From: Streptosporangium sp040640155
GTDB lineage: Bacteria; Actinomycetota; Actinomycetes; Streptosporangiales; Streptosporangiaceae
Assembly: GCF_040640155.1 (NCBI RefSeq)
Contig: NZ_JBFABE010000004.1
Coordinates: forward strand, 124,001 to 188,000
DNA length: 64,000 nucleotides
Direction: 5' to 3'
Shown: positions 41,074 to 50,220 of the stretch, one piece after another
Layout: each line of letters starts with the position of its first letter
Numbering within the stretch: position 1 is the first letter of the stretch
Notes under the pieces: model-generated
What the model was told of the DNA's origin: nothing
Seen by the model: only the letters and a program-made list of their open reading frames with translations
Databases searched by the model: none
Position numbers and translations under genes: made by a program

Positions 41074-41118
41074 GCGCGCCCGGAGGCCGCGCGCCCGGAG
41101 GCCGCGCCCCCGGAGACC
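41074..41118. repeat. three tandem 15-bp repeats
   Basis: GCGCGCCCGGAGGCC at 41074 and 41089, with a variant at 41104. They lie in the 313-bp gap between TetR and the DUF4239 gene, which otherwise holds only the hairpin listed above and a promoter region. Confidence 0.75.
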
Positions 41119-41333
41119 TCGCGCCCTCGACACCGGCCGGCTTCGGACGGGCCCGGACGAGCGCCACGCGCGCGGAGTTCTCGTCCCTGGGGCACCGTTC
41201 CGGACGCGGCGCAGGTACCGAGGGCCGCAGCGTCCTCCGGGTTTCCCGATGTTTCCTGGGAGAACTCCAGGAATATCCGTATCCAACTGATTACCCTGAG
41301 TGGTCGGTTCGATGACGGGTTCAAAGGAGTCCC

Positions 41334-42101
41334 ATGGGCTGGGTAGCCGTGCTGGTGGTGTTGTCCGTCGCGATCACGCTGATCGCGTTCCGTGTTCTGA
41401 GGAGAAAGGGACGGGAGGAGGGCGCCCACGGCTCGTCGTCGGTGGACTTCTCCGCCAACATCGCCCTCGCCGTCTATCTGCTGGTGCTGGCCTACGCGGC
41501 CGTCCTGTGCCGGGACAACCTCTCGGTCACGGAGGTGGACGTCCAGGCCGAGGCCGAGAGCCTCACCGAGATGTACTGGGCCGTGGCGCCCGTCCCCGAG
41601 GCCGCGCCCGTCAGGAGCCAGATACGGCAGTACACCGCGCAGAGCATCGATCTCGACTGGCCGCTCATGGCCGGAAAGACCATGTCCCCCATCCCCGGGC
41701 AGACGCTCGCCGACGCGCGGACCACGCTGCTCCGGCTCCGCCCGGTCGGCGACGAGGCCAGGAACCTCCAGCAGAACGCGCTCGACAGGGTCTCCGAGAT
41801 CTCGCACGCCCGGATCATCAGGGGCGACGACGCGAGCACCGGCCTGGAGAGCATCTTCGTGATCTCCATGATCGTTTCCGGCCTGTTAGTGATCATCCTG
41901 CCCTGGACGCACGGGATACGGCCCACGAGGTCTTCGATGATCGGCGATCTGGTGCGGGTGAGCGTGGTCGTGATCGGCGTGTGCTTCATCACGCTGATCA
42001 GTCACCCGTTCAGCGGCCTCGGCGCCGTCGGGCCCGACGCGTTCCAGGCCGCGCAGCGGGAGTACGACCACATCGACGGCCGTTTCCCGTCCCAGCCCTG
42101 A
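41334..42101 (+). CDS. DUF4239 membrane protein
   Basis: A 255-residue protein with a first membrane segment at residues about 3-20, a second at about 42-60 (IALAVYLLVLAYAAVL), a soluble helical middle and two further segments near the C-terminus (FVISMIVSGLLVIILPW; VSVVVIGVCFITLIS). The DUF4239 family is remotely like bestrophin channels. An AAAGGAG ribosome site precedes the ATG. Function unknown. Confidence 0.85.
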   Translation: MGWVAVLVVLSVAITLIAFRVLRRKGREEGAHGSSSVDFSANIALAVYLLVLAYAAVLCRDNLSVTEVDVQAEAESLTEMYWAVAPVPEAAPVRSQIRQYTAQSIDLDWPLMAGKTMSPIPGQTLADARTTLLRLRPVGDEARNLQQNALDRVSEISHARIIRGDDASTGLESIFVISMIVSGLLVIILPWTHGIRPTRSSMIGDLVRVSVVVIGVCFITLISHPFSGLGAVGPDAFQAAQREYDHIDGRFPSQP

Positions 42102-42299
42102 CCGGAGACCCCCGGAAGGGCCGGACGCCCGGGCACACCGGAAACCCCGGAACACCGGGGAAGCCCCGGAACACCGGGCGGTGCGAGGGTGCCGTGGCGG
42201 TCCGGAAACGCCGGGTGATCCGGCCGCGCCGGAGGGCCGGACGCCTCGGAGGGCCGGCCGCTGCGGAAGGGTGGGCGGCCGGGTGGTCCGGGTGGTTCG

Positions 42300-42331
42300 G
42301 AGCCCGCCGGAGGTTCTCTCCCGGCGGGCTC
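42300..42331. terminator. 11-bp perfect hairpin between convergent genes
   Basis: GAGCCCGCCGG pairs with CCGGCGGGCTC around a 10-base loop. It lies between the DUF4239 gene and the Pro-rich protein gene and can serve both strands. Confidence 0.65.
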
Positions 42332-42386
42332 GGCCGAACGGACCGCCCGGCGGGTGACGTTCTCCCGGGCGGGTCCGGCCCGACGA

Positions 42387-43820
42387 CTACCTGTGGCTCC
42401 TGCCGTTGAGTGCGGCGACGGCGGTGACCGAGATCACGCCGGTGAACATGACCACGAGGACCACCGTGCGGTCGGTGCCCTCGCGTCGGGTGGCGTAACG
42501 GTCCAGCACCAGCCGCTGCCGGACCAGGGGTGGCAGCGAAGGCGTTCTGGCGGGCGGCCGGGGCGTGCGGGTCCTGGACGGCTCAGGCGCGGCGGGAGTC
42601 TCGGGAGCGACCGGGAACGGGGCGGGCGGGAACACCGGAGCCGGCGGTGCGGGTGGCGCCGGCCGGGGCCGGGAGGGGGTCGGCTCGGGCGAGGAGGGCC
42701 GCGAGGGCGACGGGGAAGGGGGCGACGGGGAAGGGGGCGACGGCGACACCGTGGGGGGCCACGGCTTCGGCTCGGGCTTTGGCTTCGGACCGATTTCCGG
42801 TTTGAGGTCGGGCTCCGGTTTGAGATCAGAGTCCGGTTTGAGGTCGGGGTCCGGTTTGAGGTCGGGGTCCGGAAGGGAGCCGGGACGCGGTCTGACGCCG
42901 AGGCCCGGCTTCAGGCCGAGGCCCACCTCGAGGACGGGTCCCCTCCCGGCCTCGGGTTCCGGCTCCGCGTCGGCCGATCCGCCGGCGACACGACCACTCA
43001 CGACCCGTCCGCCGGCGGCCCGACCGCTGGTGACCGGTCCGCCCGTGACCGGGTCCTTTCCCGCCTGCCCAGCCCCGGTCCGACCTCTTCCGATCAGGCC
43101 GCCCAGCCCCGGTCCGTTCGCCGCCGGTGCGCCCGCCAGGCCTTTCAGGAGCCCGCTCACGGGGTCTTTCGACGGTGTCGTCCGGCGATCGGGGCGCGAG
43201 GATCCTCCGGCCGTACGCGGCGACGTCGCCGGAAGGGCCGCCGTCACCCCCGCACCGGCTTCCGCCCCGCGCCCGGGCGCCGTCGACGCGCCCTGCCCCG
43301 CCCCGCGCCCCGGCCGAGGCTCCCGCCGCCGGTCCGGTCCGTGCTCCGGTCGCCGGTCAGGTCCCTGTCCCGCCCTCCACGGCGACCGGTGCTCCCGGCC
43401 GGGCTCCGTCCCGGGCCTCGTCCCGGGTCTCGTCCCGGGCCTCATCCCGGGCTCTGTCGCGGGCTTCGCCCCCGACCTCGCCCCGGTCCTCGCCCCGCCC
43501 CTCGTCCCGGTCGCCGTGCCCGGTCTCGTCGAGTCGCCGGCGGCGGGGGCCGGGAGCGCCGGCCCTCCGGGCCACGGGGACGCCGCGAACGGCTCCCCGG
43601 CCCGCCCGGCCTCTCCCGGATGCCGGACCCTCCTGACGTACCGGGTGACCTGGGGGCGGGGTGGCGCCGCGCCGTCTCCGGACCGGGAGGCGGAGGCCGG
43701 GAGCGCCGAGGTCGGGAAGACGGGGGCCGCCCCGGCCAGCAGGGGGGCCGCCACGCAGGTCGCGAGAGCGGCCATGCTGAGCAGGCTTCGTCGCTGGTTC
43801 GTCCGCCGATGCTTCATCAC
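42387..43820 (-). CDS. secreted proline-rich stalk protein with C-terminal membrane anchor
   Basis: A 477-residue low-complexity protein. A signal peptide (LLSMAALATCVAAPLLAGA) is followed by Arg/Gly/Pro/Thr-rich sequence with RPGTRPGTRPGT repeats, then four DPDLKP hexads (about residues 315-345), then a PSPPSPSP stretch. It ends with one membrane helix, TVVLVVMFTGVISVTAVAAL, and a basic RSHR tail, i.e. the outline of a wall-spanning stalk held in the membrane. There is no recognised domain or LPxTG motif. The opposite strand also has a long frame, but only this strand has signal peptide and anchor. Confidence 0.7.
   Translation of the reverse strand: MMKHRRTNQRRSLLSMAALATCVAAPLLAGAAPVFPTSALPASASRSGDGAAPPRPQVTRYVRRVRHPGEAGRAGEPFAASPWPGGPALPAPAAGDSTRPGTATGTRGGARTGARSGAKPATEPGMRPGTRPGTRPGTEPGREHRSPWRAGQGPDRRPEHGPDRRREPRPGRGAGQGASTAPGRGAEAGAGVTAALPATSPRTAGGSSRPDRRTTPSKDPVSGLLKGLAGAPAANGPGLGGLIGRGRTGAGQAGKDPVTGGPVTSGRAAGGRVVSGRVAGGSADAEPEPEAGRGPVLEVGLGLKPGLGVRPRPGSLPDPDLKPDPDLKPDSDLKPEPDLKPEIGPKPKPEPKPWPPTVSPSPPSPSPPSPSPSRPSSPEPTPSRPRPAPPAPPAPVFPPAPFPVAPETPAAPEPSRTRTPRPPARTPSLPPLVRQRLVLDRYATRREGTDRTVVLVVMFTGVISVTAVAALNGRSHR
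42796..42872. repeat. four and a bit copies of an 18-bp repeat
   Basis: TCCGGTTTGAG starts at 42796, 42814, 42832 and 42850, with a fifth partial copy at 42868. On the minus strand it encodes the DLKPDP hexads of the stalk protein. A separate CGTCCCGGGCCT-type repeat lies at about 43400-43450. Confidence 0.9.
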
Positions 43821-44003
43821 GTACCGTTTCTAACATCATACGGACAGTGATGGGACGGTAAACGGATGGTCCGCCCCGGCCCTGTCGCGCGTCATACCGT
43901 CCGGTTGGTACGGTCGCACTGCTGACGCCCCCCGGAACGGGTGCGACAAGCTACGGCAGAACGTCGTTCTAGGAACGGCGACCACGGACAGGGAGGCGGC
44001 ACG

Positions 44004-44972
44004 ATGGTTACGGGCCCACGCTGGGGGATGACGATTCCCTTCTACGACCGTTCGCTGGCCGACTCCAGGGAGCTGGTCGGCGAGCTGCCCGAACTGGGGT
44101 ACACCGACGCCTGGTCCGCCGAGGTCAACGGCGTCGACGGCTTCGTGCCGCTGGCGATGGCCGCCGAATGGGCCCCCGGCCTGCGGCTCGGCAGCGCGAT
44201 CGTCCCGGTCTCCACCCGCGGTCCCGGCCTGCTCGCCATGTCCGCGGCCACCCTCGCCGACCTCGCCCCCGAACGCTTCGTGCTGGGGATCGGGGCCTCC
44301 TCCCCCGCCATCGTGGAGCGCTGGAACGCCGGGGAGTTCGTCAAGCCCTTCGCCAGGACCAGGGACACCCTGCGCTTCCTGCGCAGCGCCCTGGCGGGCG
44401 AGAAGGTCACCGAGCGGTACGAGACGTTCGAGATCAAGGGCTTCAAGCTGGAGCGGGCGCCCCGGATCCCCCCGAGGATCGTGCTGGCCGCGCTGCGCCC
44501 CCGGATGCTGCGCCTGGCCGCCGAGGAGGCCGACGGTGCGATCACCAACTGGCTCTCCCCGCAGGACGTGCCCAGGATCAGGGCCGAGATCGGCCCGGAC
44601 ACCGAGCTGATCGCCCGGCTGTTCGTGTGCGTCAGCGAGGACGCGGAGAAGGTGCGCGCGCTCGGGCGCCGGATGCTCGCCGGCTATCTGACCGTCCCGG
44701 TGTACGCGGCCTTCCACGACTGGCTGGGACGCGGCGAGGTGCTGCGGCCGATGCACGAGGCCTGGGCGGCCGGTGACCGCCAGGCGGCGCTCAAGGCCAT
44801 CCCGGACGAGGTCGTGGACGATCTCATCGTGCACGGCGACGCCGCCACCTGCCGGGCCAGGATCCGGGAGTATGTGCGCAACGGCCTGAACACCCCCGTC
44901 CTCGCCCCCATCCCCGGCGGCGAGGTCTCGATCGCGCAGGCCGTACGAGACCTGGCCCCCGCGAAGGAGTGA
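44004..44972 (+). CDS. LLM-class (luciferase-like, F420/flavin) oxidoreductase
   Basis: A 322-residue TIM-barrel enzyme. The family core is seen in MTIPFYDRSLADSRELVGELPELGYTDAWSAE, RLGSAIVPVSTRGPGLLAMSAATL and ERFVLGIGASSPAIVERWNG-like residues. The non-prolyl cis-peptide region and pattern fit F420-dependent members (such as MER or glucose-6-P dehydrogenase relatives), but FMN use is possible. GGGAGG precedes the ATG. The next gene, an amidase, starts 5 bp later, so both may act in degradation of one compound. Confidence 0.88.
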   Translation: MVTGPRWGMTIPFYDRSLADSRELVGELPELGYTDAWSAEVNGVDGFVPLAMAAEWAPGLRLGSAIVPVSTRGPGLLAMSAATLADLAPERFVLGIGASSPAIVERWNAGEFVKPFARTRDTLRFLRSALAGEKVTERYETFEIKGFKLERAPRIPPRIVLAALRPRMLRLAAEEADGAITNWLSPQDVPRIRAEIGPDTELIARLFVCVSEDAEKVRALGRRMLAGYLTVPVYAAFHDWLGRGEVLRPMHEAWAAGDRQAALKAIPDEVVDDLIVHGDAATCRARIREYVRNGLNTPVLAPIPGGEVSIAQAVRDLAPAKE

Positions 44973-44976
44973 GGCG

Positions 44977-46401
44977 TTGCACGAGGTGCTGAGGCTGGAC
45001 GCGACCGGACAGGCGCGCGCCGTACGGGAGGGAGAGATCTCGGCGAGGGAGCTCGCCGAGGCGGCGATCGCCCGGATCGAGTCCCGTGACGGCGTCGTCA
45101 ACGCGGTGGTGCACCGCAGGTTCGAGCGGGCGCTGGCCGAGGCGGACGACGTCGCGCCCGGCGCCCCCGGCGCCCCCTTCGCGGGAGTGCCGACGCTGCT
45201 GAAGGATCTGGGCTGGGCGATGGCCGGAGAGCCCTACCGCGCGGGCTCACGCACCCTGGAGGGGATGACGGCACGCGGGGACGGCCACGCGGTGGCCAAG
45301 CTGCGCCGGGCGGGCTTCGTCGTCCTGGGCAGGACCAACACCCCGGAGTTCGGCACCGCGATCACCACCGAGCCGGTGGTCTCGGGCCCCACCCGCAATC
45401 CCCACGACCCGCGCTACAGCAGCGGGGGGTCCAGCGGGGGGTCCGCCGCCGCCGTGGCGGCGGGCATGGTCGCGGTGGCCACCGCCAGCGACGGCGGCGG
45501 GTCGATCCGCATCCCGGCGAGCATGTGCGGGCTGGTGGGCCTCAAGCCGAGCAGGGGCCGGGTCAGTTCCGGGCCGTCGGCGGGCGAGCCCTGGGCCGGC
45601 TTCTCGGCCGCGGGGCTGCTCTGCCGCACGGTCAGGGACAGCGCCGCGACCCTCGACGTGGTCGCCGGGACGATGCCGGGCGACCCCTACGGCGCGCCTG
45701 CCTGGCGGCGCCCGCTCGCCGAGGAGGTCGGCGCCGACCCCGGGCGGTTGCGGATCGGCTTCCTGGCCGCGCACCCCGACGGGAGCGTCCCGCCCGACGC
45801 GGACCTGGTGGCCGCGGTCACCGGGGCCGCCGGGCTGCTGGAGGCGCTCGGTCACCGCGTCGAGCCCGGGGGGCCGCCCGCGCTCGCCGAGCGGGACTTC
45901 GCCCGGCACTTCGGCACGGTCGTGACCGCGCACGTGGCCGCCGACCTGGACGAGATCGGACGCTGGCGCGGCAGGCCCGTGGAACTGGACGAGCTGGAGA
46001 CGCGCAACCGGATCCTGGGCGCGGCCGGCCGGAGGCTCGGGGTGGTGGACTACCTCGCCTCCCGCGACTGGATCGACGGCTTCCGGCGGCGGATGGCCGC
46101 CTGGTGGGAGACCTGCGACCTGTTGCTCACCCCCTCGCTGGGGGTGGCGCCGTTCCGCCTGGGCTGGCTGCCGCCCGACGACGTCAGCACCGTCCCGGGT
46201 CGTACCAGCCGGGCGGTGGCGTTCACCTCGCCGGTCAACGCGACCGGGCAGCCCGCGATCTCGCTGCCGTCGCACCGCACCGCGGAGGGCCTGCCCGTGG
46301 GGGTGCAGCTGGTCGCCGCCGCCGGTCGGGAGGACCTGCTCGTCCGGGTGGCCGCCCAGATCGAGGCGGAACGCCCCTTCACGCACCCGGCATCCGCCTG
46401 A
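44977..46401 (+). CDS. amidase-signature-family amidase
   Basis: A 474-residue hydrolase. The Ser-cisSer-Lys triad is visible: Lys in TLLKDLGWAM, cis-Ser and the nucleophile in YSSGGSSGGSAAAVAAGM and ASDGGGSIRIPASMCG. It should cut linear amides or esters in the cytoplasm. It is not the GatA subunit, which lies in an operon with gatB/gatC. TTG start with AAGGAG seven bases upstream, in close operon with the LLM enzyme. Confidence 0.9.
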   Translation: MHEVLRLDATGQARAVREGEISARELAEAAIARIESRDGVVNAVVHRRFERALAEADDVAPGAPGAPFAGVPTLLKDLGWAMAGEPYRAGSRTLEGMTARGDGHAVAKLRRAGFVVLGRTNTPEFGTAITTEPVVSGPTRNPHDPRYSSGGSSGGSAAAVAAGMVAVATASDGGGSIRIPASMCGLVGLKPSRGRVSSGPSAGEPWAGFSAAGLLCRTVRDSAATLDVVAGTMPGDPYGAPAWRRPLAEEVGADPGRLRIGFLAAHPDGSVPPDADLVAAVTGAAGLLEALGHRVEPGGPPALAERDFARHFGTVVTAHVAADLDEIGRWRGRPVELDELETRNRILGAAGRRLGVVDYLASRDWIDGFRRRMAAWWETCDLLLTPSLGVAPFRLGWLPPDDVSTVPGRTSRAVAFTSPVNATGQPAISLPSHRTAEGLPVGVQLVAAAGREDLLVRVAAQIEAERPFTHPASA

Positions 46402-46436
46402 CGGGAGCCGCACCCGGCATCCGCCTGACGGGAGCC
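46383..46436. repeat. tandem 27-bp duplication over the amidase stop codon
   Basis: Two identical 27-bp units start at 46383 and 46410 (GCACCCGGCATCCGCC...). The first contains the amidase stop. A third, degraded start follows at 46437. It looks like a recent replication slip. Confidence 0.9.
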
Positions 46437-46607
46437 GCACCGGGTGTCGGCCCGGCGTGCCCGCACCCGGCATCGGCCCGGCGAACCGTCCCGCCGGAGC
46501 GTGGCAGGTGGTGCGGGATCCGGGAACCGTCCGGGAGGACCACGCGTTATATCGTGAGACGGCGGGGTAGTACGCCGCCAGGCGAACGTGCTTCCAAGGA
46601 GGCTCCC

Positions 46608-46958
46608 ATGGTGAAGGCGGCGCGCGCGGCACAGGCGTGGCGGACGTACCGGAGTGTGTCGCAGCCGGGCTCCCCGGGGCTCGGCGACCGGCTCAGGGCT
46701 CTGCCCAGGATGATCGGCGCGGTGATGCACGGGCAGTACCCGGGGATGAGCAAGGGCAAGCTGGCCATGATGGGCATGGGCGTGCTCTACATCCTCTCCC
46801 CGGTGGACGTCATCCCGGAGTTCTTCCTGCTCATCGGGGTGGCCGACGACTTCGGGGTCTTCCTCTGGCTGATGGGCTCCCTGCTCGGCGAGGGCGGGCG
46901 CTACGTCGACTGGGAGCGCGAGCGGACCGGCCGCCGGGTCACAGCTGCTCCATCCTGA
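46608..46958 (+). CDS. DUF1232 (YkvA-like) small membrane protein
   Basis: A 116-residue protein with the DUF1232 core: KLAMMGMGVLYILSPVDVIPEFFLLIGVADDFGVFLWLM, where the SPVDxIPE motif is diagnostic. One or two hydrophobic segments span this core. Function unknown. A strong AAGGAGG ribosome site precedes the ATG. The last 20 bp overlap the convergent amidohydrolase gene. Confidence 0.9.
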   Translation: MVKAARAAQAWRTYRSVSQPGSPGLGDRLRALPRMIGAVMHGQYPGMSKGKLAMMGMGVLYILSPVDVIPEFFLLIGVADDFGVFLWLMGSLLGEGGRYVDWERERTGRRVTAAPS

Positions 46959-48135
46959 GCCAGGCCCGCGAGGGCAGCGGGTGGCCGAACAGGCGGGCGG
47001 CGTTGCCGTAGGCCACCCGGGCGATGTCGGCGGGCGGCAGGCTGCCCAGGTTCGTCGCGACGGCCTGCTGGGTGTCGGGCCAGGTGGAGTCGGAGTGCGG
47101 GTAGCCGCTCTCCAGCAGCACGTGCTCCAGCCCGACGGCGAGCCGTACGCCGGACAGCGCGTGGTCGTTGAGCGTGCCGAAGAAGAAGTTCCTGCGCAGG
47201 ACCTCGCTGGGCTTGAGCCCGCCCTCCCACGAGGCCTCGCCCGCGACCGGGTGGTCGAGCGCGTAGTCGGCCCGTTCCGCGAGCATCGGCAGCCAGCCCA
47301 CGCCCCCCTCGACGATGAGGATCCGCAGGGCGGGGAAGCGCAGCGGGATGCCCGACCAGAGCCAGTCGGCGCAGGCGAACATCGCGCTCGTCGGCATCAG
47401 CGTGGTGATCGCCTCGATCGGGGTGTCCGGTGACGGGACCGGTGCCCAGGAACCGGCGCCGGCGTGCAGGCAGACCACGGTGCCGGTCTCCTCGCAGGCC
47501 TGGAAGAACGGGTCCCAGTGGTCGCCGTGGATGGACGGCAGGCGAAGCCGGGTGGGGAACTCCGGGAAGAGCACCGCCTTGAACCCGCGTGCCGCGTTGT
47601 CCCTGATCTCCTTGGCGGCGACCTCCGGGTCGGTCAGCCAGGGAAGCTGCAGGGCGATGATCCGCTCCGGGTAGGTGCCCGCCCAGACGTCCACGTGCCA
47701 GTCGTTCCACGCGCGCATGACCGACAGGCCCAGCTCCTGGTCGCGGGTCTTGGCGAAGACCATGCCGGCCTGCCCGGCGAGCATGCCGGGAAAGCAGAGC
47801 GCGGCCCAGACGCCGGCGCGGTCCATGTCCTCGATCCGGGCCTCGACGTCATGGCAGCCGGGACGCATGTGCTCGAACCGGACCGGGTCCAGCGTCCACT
47901 GCTCGCGGGGCAGGCCGGCGCCCACGTCGAGCCCGGCACAGGGATAGGTGACCCCGCCGTAGCGCCAGACCTGGTGGCCGGAGTCGGTCTCGACCACCTT
48001 GGGGGCGAGCTCGGCGTACTTCTCGGGCAGCCGGTCGTCGAACATGTCGGGCGGCTCGATCAGGTGGTCGTCGGCTGAGATGATCACATAGTCCCGCCGC
48101 CTGGGCTCGGGGTCGGGGAGCAGCGGCGTAGTCAC
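46939..48135 (-). CDS. amidohydrolase_2 family metal-dependent hydrolase
   Basis: A 398-residue TIM-barrel protein of the amidohydrolase-2 (ACMSD/decarboxylase-like) family. VIISADDHLIEPPDMF near the start has the first metal-site pattern (D-x-H). Others: WDPFFQACEETGTVVCLHAG, LRILIVEGGVGWLP and ESGYPHSDSTWPD near the end, where the last Asp is expected. These enzymes decarboxylate or hydrolyse aromatic or cyclic acids; the substrate is unknown. GTG at 48135 is chosen; a GTG 30 bases earlier is possible, and neither has a clear ribosome site. Confidence 0.87.
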   Translation of the reverse strand: MTTPLLPDPEPRRRDYVIISADDHLIEPPDMFDDRLPEKYAELAPKVVETDSGHQVWRYGGVTYPCAGLDVGAGLPREQWTLDPVRFEHMRPGCHDVEARIEDMDRAGVWAALCFPGMLAGQAGMVFAKTRDQELGLSVMRAWNDWHVDVWAGTYPERIIALQLPWLTDPEVAAKEIRDNAARGFKAVLFPEFPTRLRLPSIHGDHWDPFFQACEETGTVVCLHAGAGSWAPVPSPDTPIEAITTLMPTSAMFACADWLWSGIPLRFPALRILIVEGGVGWLPMLAERADYALDHPVAGEASWEGGLKPSEVLRRNFFFGTLNDHALSGVRLAVGLEHVLLESGYPHSDSTWPDTQQAVATNLGSLPPADIARVAYGNAARLFGHPLPSRAWLRMEQL

Positions 48136-48313
48136 GCGGTCAACCGTATGACGCTCGAATAACACTCATCAAGCTGGCAAGGTCTCCGCTTGGTATCTCT
48201 GTCCATCGCGCGAGACCCGGCGGGCATACCCCGAGACCGCCGCAGGGGGAGGGCGGCAGCCTCGGGGGCGGGCCCACCGGAGGGTGCTGCCTGTGGCGGG
48301 CCCTGGTCCGCGC

Positions 48314-49054
48314 CTACCCAGAGAACCGCTGAATATCAGGATTTTCCAGAAGATGACTTTTAAGGGCGGCCATGACACTTTCATTTACTCCGAGGGTCCG
48401 GGCGCAGTAGTCCCGCACCGGTCCCAGCTCCGCCAGGAACAGGCGCATGGCCTCGGCGGGAGCCTCGCCGTACCCCTCCCAGGGCAGCGGCTCGCCCGGG
48501 TGCTCCCTCTCCCAGTACGCGACCTGGCGGGATCGGGCCAGCCCGGTCAGCGCGTAGTCGGTGACCACGTCCTCCTCGGGCACCCCCAGCAGCCGCAGGA
48601 CCAGCGCGACGAGCACCCCCGTGCGGTCCTTGCCCGCGGCGCAGTGCACCACCACGGGAGCGTTGCCCGCGTCGGCGATCACCGTGAGCGCGGCGGCGAG
48701 CTCGGCCCACCCGTCCCGGGACACCTCCAGGTAGCGGTCGGCGAAGAACCTGGCGACCCCGGCCTCGGGACTGTAGTCGTCCCGGACGTTCCAGAAGCGG
48801 TGCTCGACCGAGAGGTTGTGATAGCGCGGGCCGTGCGGCGCGCGGCCACGGCGATCGATCTCCTCGGGATGGCGCAGGTCGATCACGGTACGCACGCCGA
48901 GCGCCTCGAAGCGGTCGAGGTCCTCGCCGGAGAGCAGGTGCAGCGAGGCCGACCGGTACAGCCGCCGCCAGCGCACCTGGAGCCCCTCGTCCGTCAGGTA
49001 ACCGCCCACGTCACGGAAGTTGTGCAGTCGCGCGAACTCGATATGCCGGGTCAC
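48314..49054 (-). CDS. tyrosine/dual-specificity phosphatase (MptpB-like)
   Basis: A 246-residue phosphatase of the Y_phosphatase3 family. The P-loop HCAAGKDRTGVLVALVLRLLG has the active Cys and Arg and the extra KD that marks MptpB-like enzymes, known to act on phosphotyrosine, phosphoserine and phosphoinositides. N-terminal ARLHNFRDVGGY and LYRSASLHLLS blocks are also typical. GTG at 49054; the longer frame upstream overlaps the divergent gene. Mycobacterial relatives are secreted, but no signal peptide is seen here. Confidence 0.92.
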   Translation of the reverse strand: MTRHIEFARLHNFRDVGGYLTDEGLQVRWRRLYRSASLHLLSGEDLDRFEALGVRTVIDLRHPEEIDRRGRAPHGPRYHNLSVEHRFWNVRDDYSPEAGVARFFADRYLEVSRDGWAELAAALTVIADAGNAPVVVHCAAGKDRTGVLVALVLRLLGVPEEDVVTDYALTGLARSRQVAYWEREHPGEPLPWEGYGEAPAEAMRLFLAELGPVRDYCARTLGVNESVMAALKSHLLENPDIQRFSG

Positions 49055-49100
49055 GCCCCCTAACCTATTCAACGGCGGGTATCGGGGACGGGGGCGGCGG

Positions 49101-49796
49101 ATGCGCGTGGTGGTTCCGGCACGGGAGGAGATCCCCTTCGGGGTGCGCCTGGTGCTGCTCTTCGTGCTCGTCCTCTCCACGGTGGTCGTGCACCTGAACC
49201 AGGCTCCCCCCCTGCGTCCGGCCGGGGAGCTCATCGCGGACCTGCGGGCGGGCGGGGTGGACCGGGTGGTCTACGACCGCGACTGGCCCGCCTACGGGAC
49301 GCTGACGTGGTCCCACGGGCCGCTCTCCTGGACCCAGGCGCGCTTCGACCAGCCCGACGACGTCTGGGACCCCCGGACCACCCGTCTGGACCGCGAGGCC
49401 CTGCGGCAGCGCCAGGAGGCGTTCCTGGCCCAGGTGCGCGCCGCAGCCGACCCCTCGGTGGAGATCGTGCGCACCGAGGGGTTCAGGGGTGCCGGCGCCC
49501 TGGTCGGCTCGCCCGCCTACGCGCGCTGGTGGGAGCCCTTCGCCCCGGTGGCGGTGGCCGCCGAGGTGCTGACCTGGCTGCTCATGCTCGCCCGGCCGGA
49601 CCCGCGTCACGCCAGCCGCTGGGCCTGGTTCTGGATGTTCCTCGTCGGCGGCTCGCTGCTGTACGTCCTGCTGGAGCCGCGCCCGCTGTGGCGGGGGCCG
49701 CACGAGGTGCTGCCCGCACCGGAGAGGATCGACGGGACGAGGGGGTTCGCGATCGCGGTGGCGATCCTGTTCGGCGTGGGGATGGTCAACGCGTGA
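49101..49796 (+). CDS. predicted membrane protein, unknown family
   Basis: A 231-residue protein with a first membrane helix at residues about 14-32 (VRLVLLFVLVLSTVVVHL), a ~110-residue outside domain, and three further segments (PVAVAAEVLTWLLMLA; WAWFWMFLVGGSLLYVLL; FAIAVAILFGVGMV). No known domain was recognised. It is divergent from the phosphatase gene with 46 bp between the starts, so they may share control. GGGGGCGGCGG precedes the ATG. Confidence 0.75.
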   Translation: MRVVVPAREEIPFGVRLVLLFVLVLSTVVVHLNQAPPLRPAGELIADLRAGGVDRVVYDRDWPAYGTLTWSHGPLSWTQARFDQPDDVWDPRTTRLDREALRQRQEAFLAQVRAAADPSVEIVRTEGFRGAGALVGSPAYARWWEPFAPVAVAAEVLTWLLMLARPDPRHASRWAWFWMFLVGGSLLYVLLEPRPLWRGPHEVLPAPERIDGTRGFAIAVAILFGVGMVNA

Positions 49797-49821
49797 TCGT
49801 CCGGCGTGGCGACGGCCGCGA

Positions 49822-50103
49822 TCAGGTCGCGAAGATCAGCCAGAGGTCCCAGCCGCCGCTCTTGGCCTGGCACCGGTAGTCGTCCGCCCCGCCGGGGTTG
49901 TGGGGCCACAGGTACTCCGCGGCCACGGCGACGCACTCGTCACGGGTCCCGTAGTGGCCGTGGTACTGCCAGTAGTCCATCGCCTTCGCGGTCGTGCCTG
50001 CGACGGTCCGGCCGGCCGGTGCGGCGGACGCCACACCGCCGGTGAGCGCCAGTGCGGCCGTCGCGACCACTCCCACCGCCAGCACGCGCACACGGATTCT
50101 CAC
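49822..50103 (-). CDS. small secreted protein
   Basis: A 93-residue protein. The signal peptide VRIRVRVLAVGVVATAALAL ends near ASA-AP; the mature ~60 residues contain two Cys (DECVAVAAEY, DDYRCQAKSG) that likely form a disulphide, and several Tyr and Trp. It resembles small Streptomyces secreted proteins of unknown use. GTG at 50103 with GGGAGG seven bases upstream is preferred to an ATG farther up. Confidence 0.85.
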   Translation of the reverse strand: MRIRVRVLAVGVVATAALALTGGVASAAPAGRTVAGTTAKAMDYWQYHGHYGTRDECVAVAAEYLWPHNPGGADDYRCQAKSGGWDLWLIFAT

Positions 50104-50220
50104 GGGAAGACCTCCCTGCGGTTCGGCCATCGTTGATCCACTCATTGAATGGAGGATTCACTTAACCCGCAAGAGGCTGGACCGTTACATCGGAAAGGGC
50201 TTTCCCGAGGTGATGGACTT

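Noticed and set aside
42565..43833. 422-codon plus-strand frame opposite the stalk protein
   Set aside because: No signal peptide, ribosome site or anchor; its repeats mirror those of the minus-strand gene.
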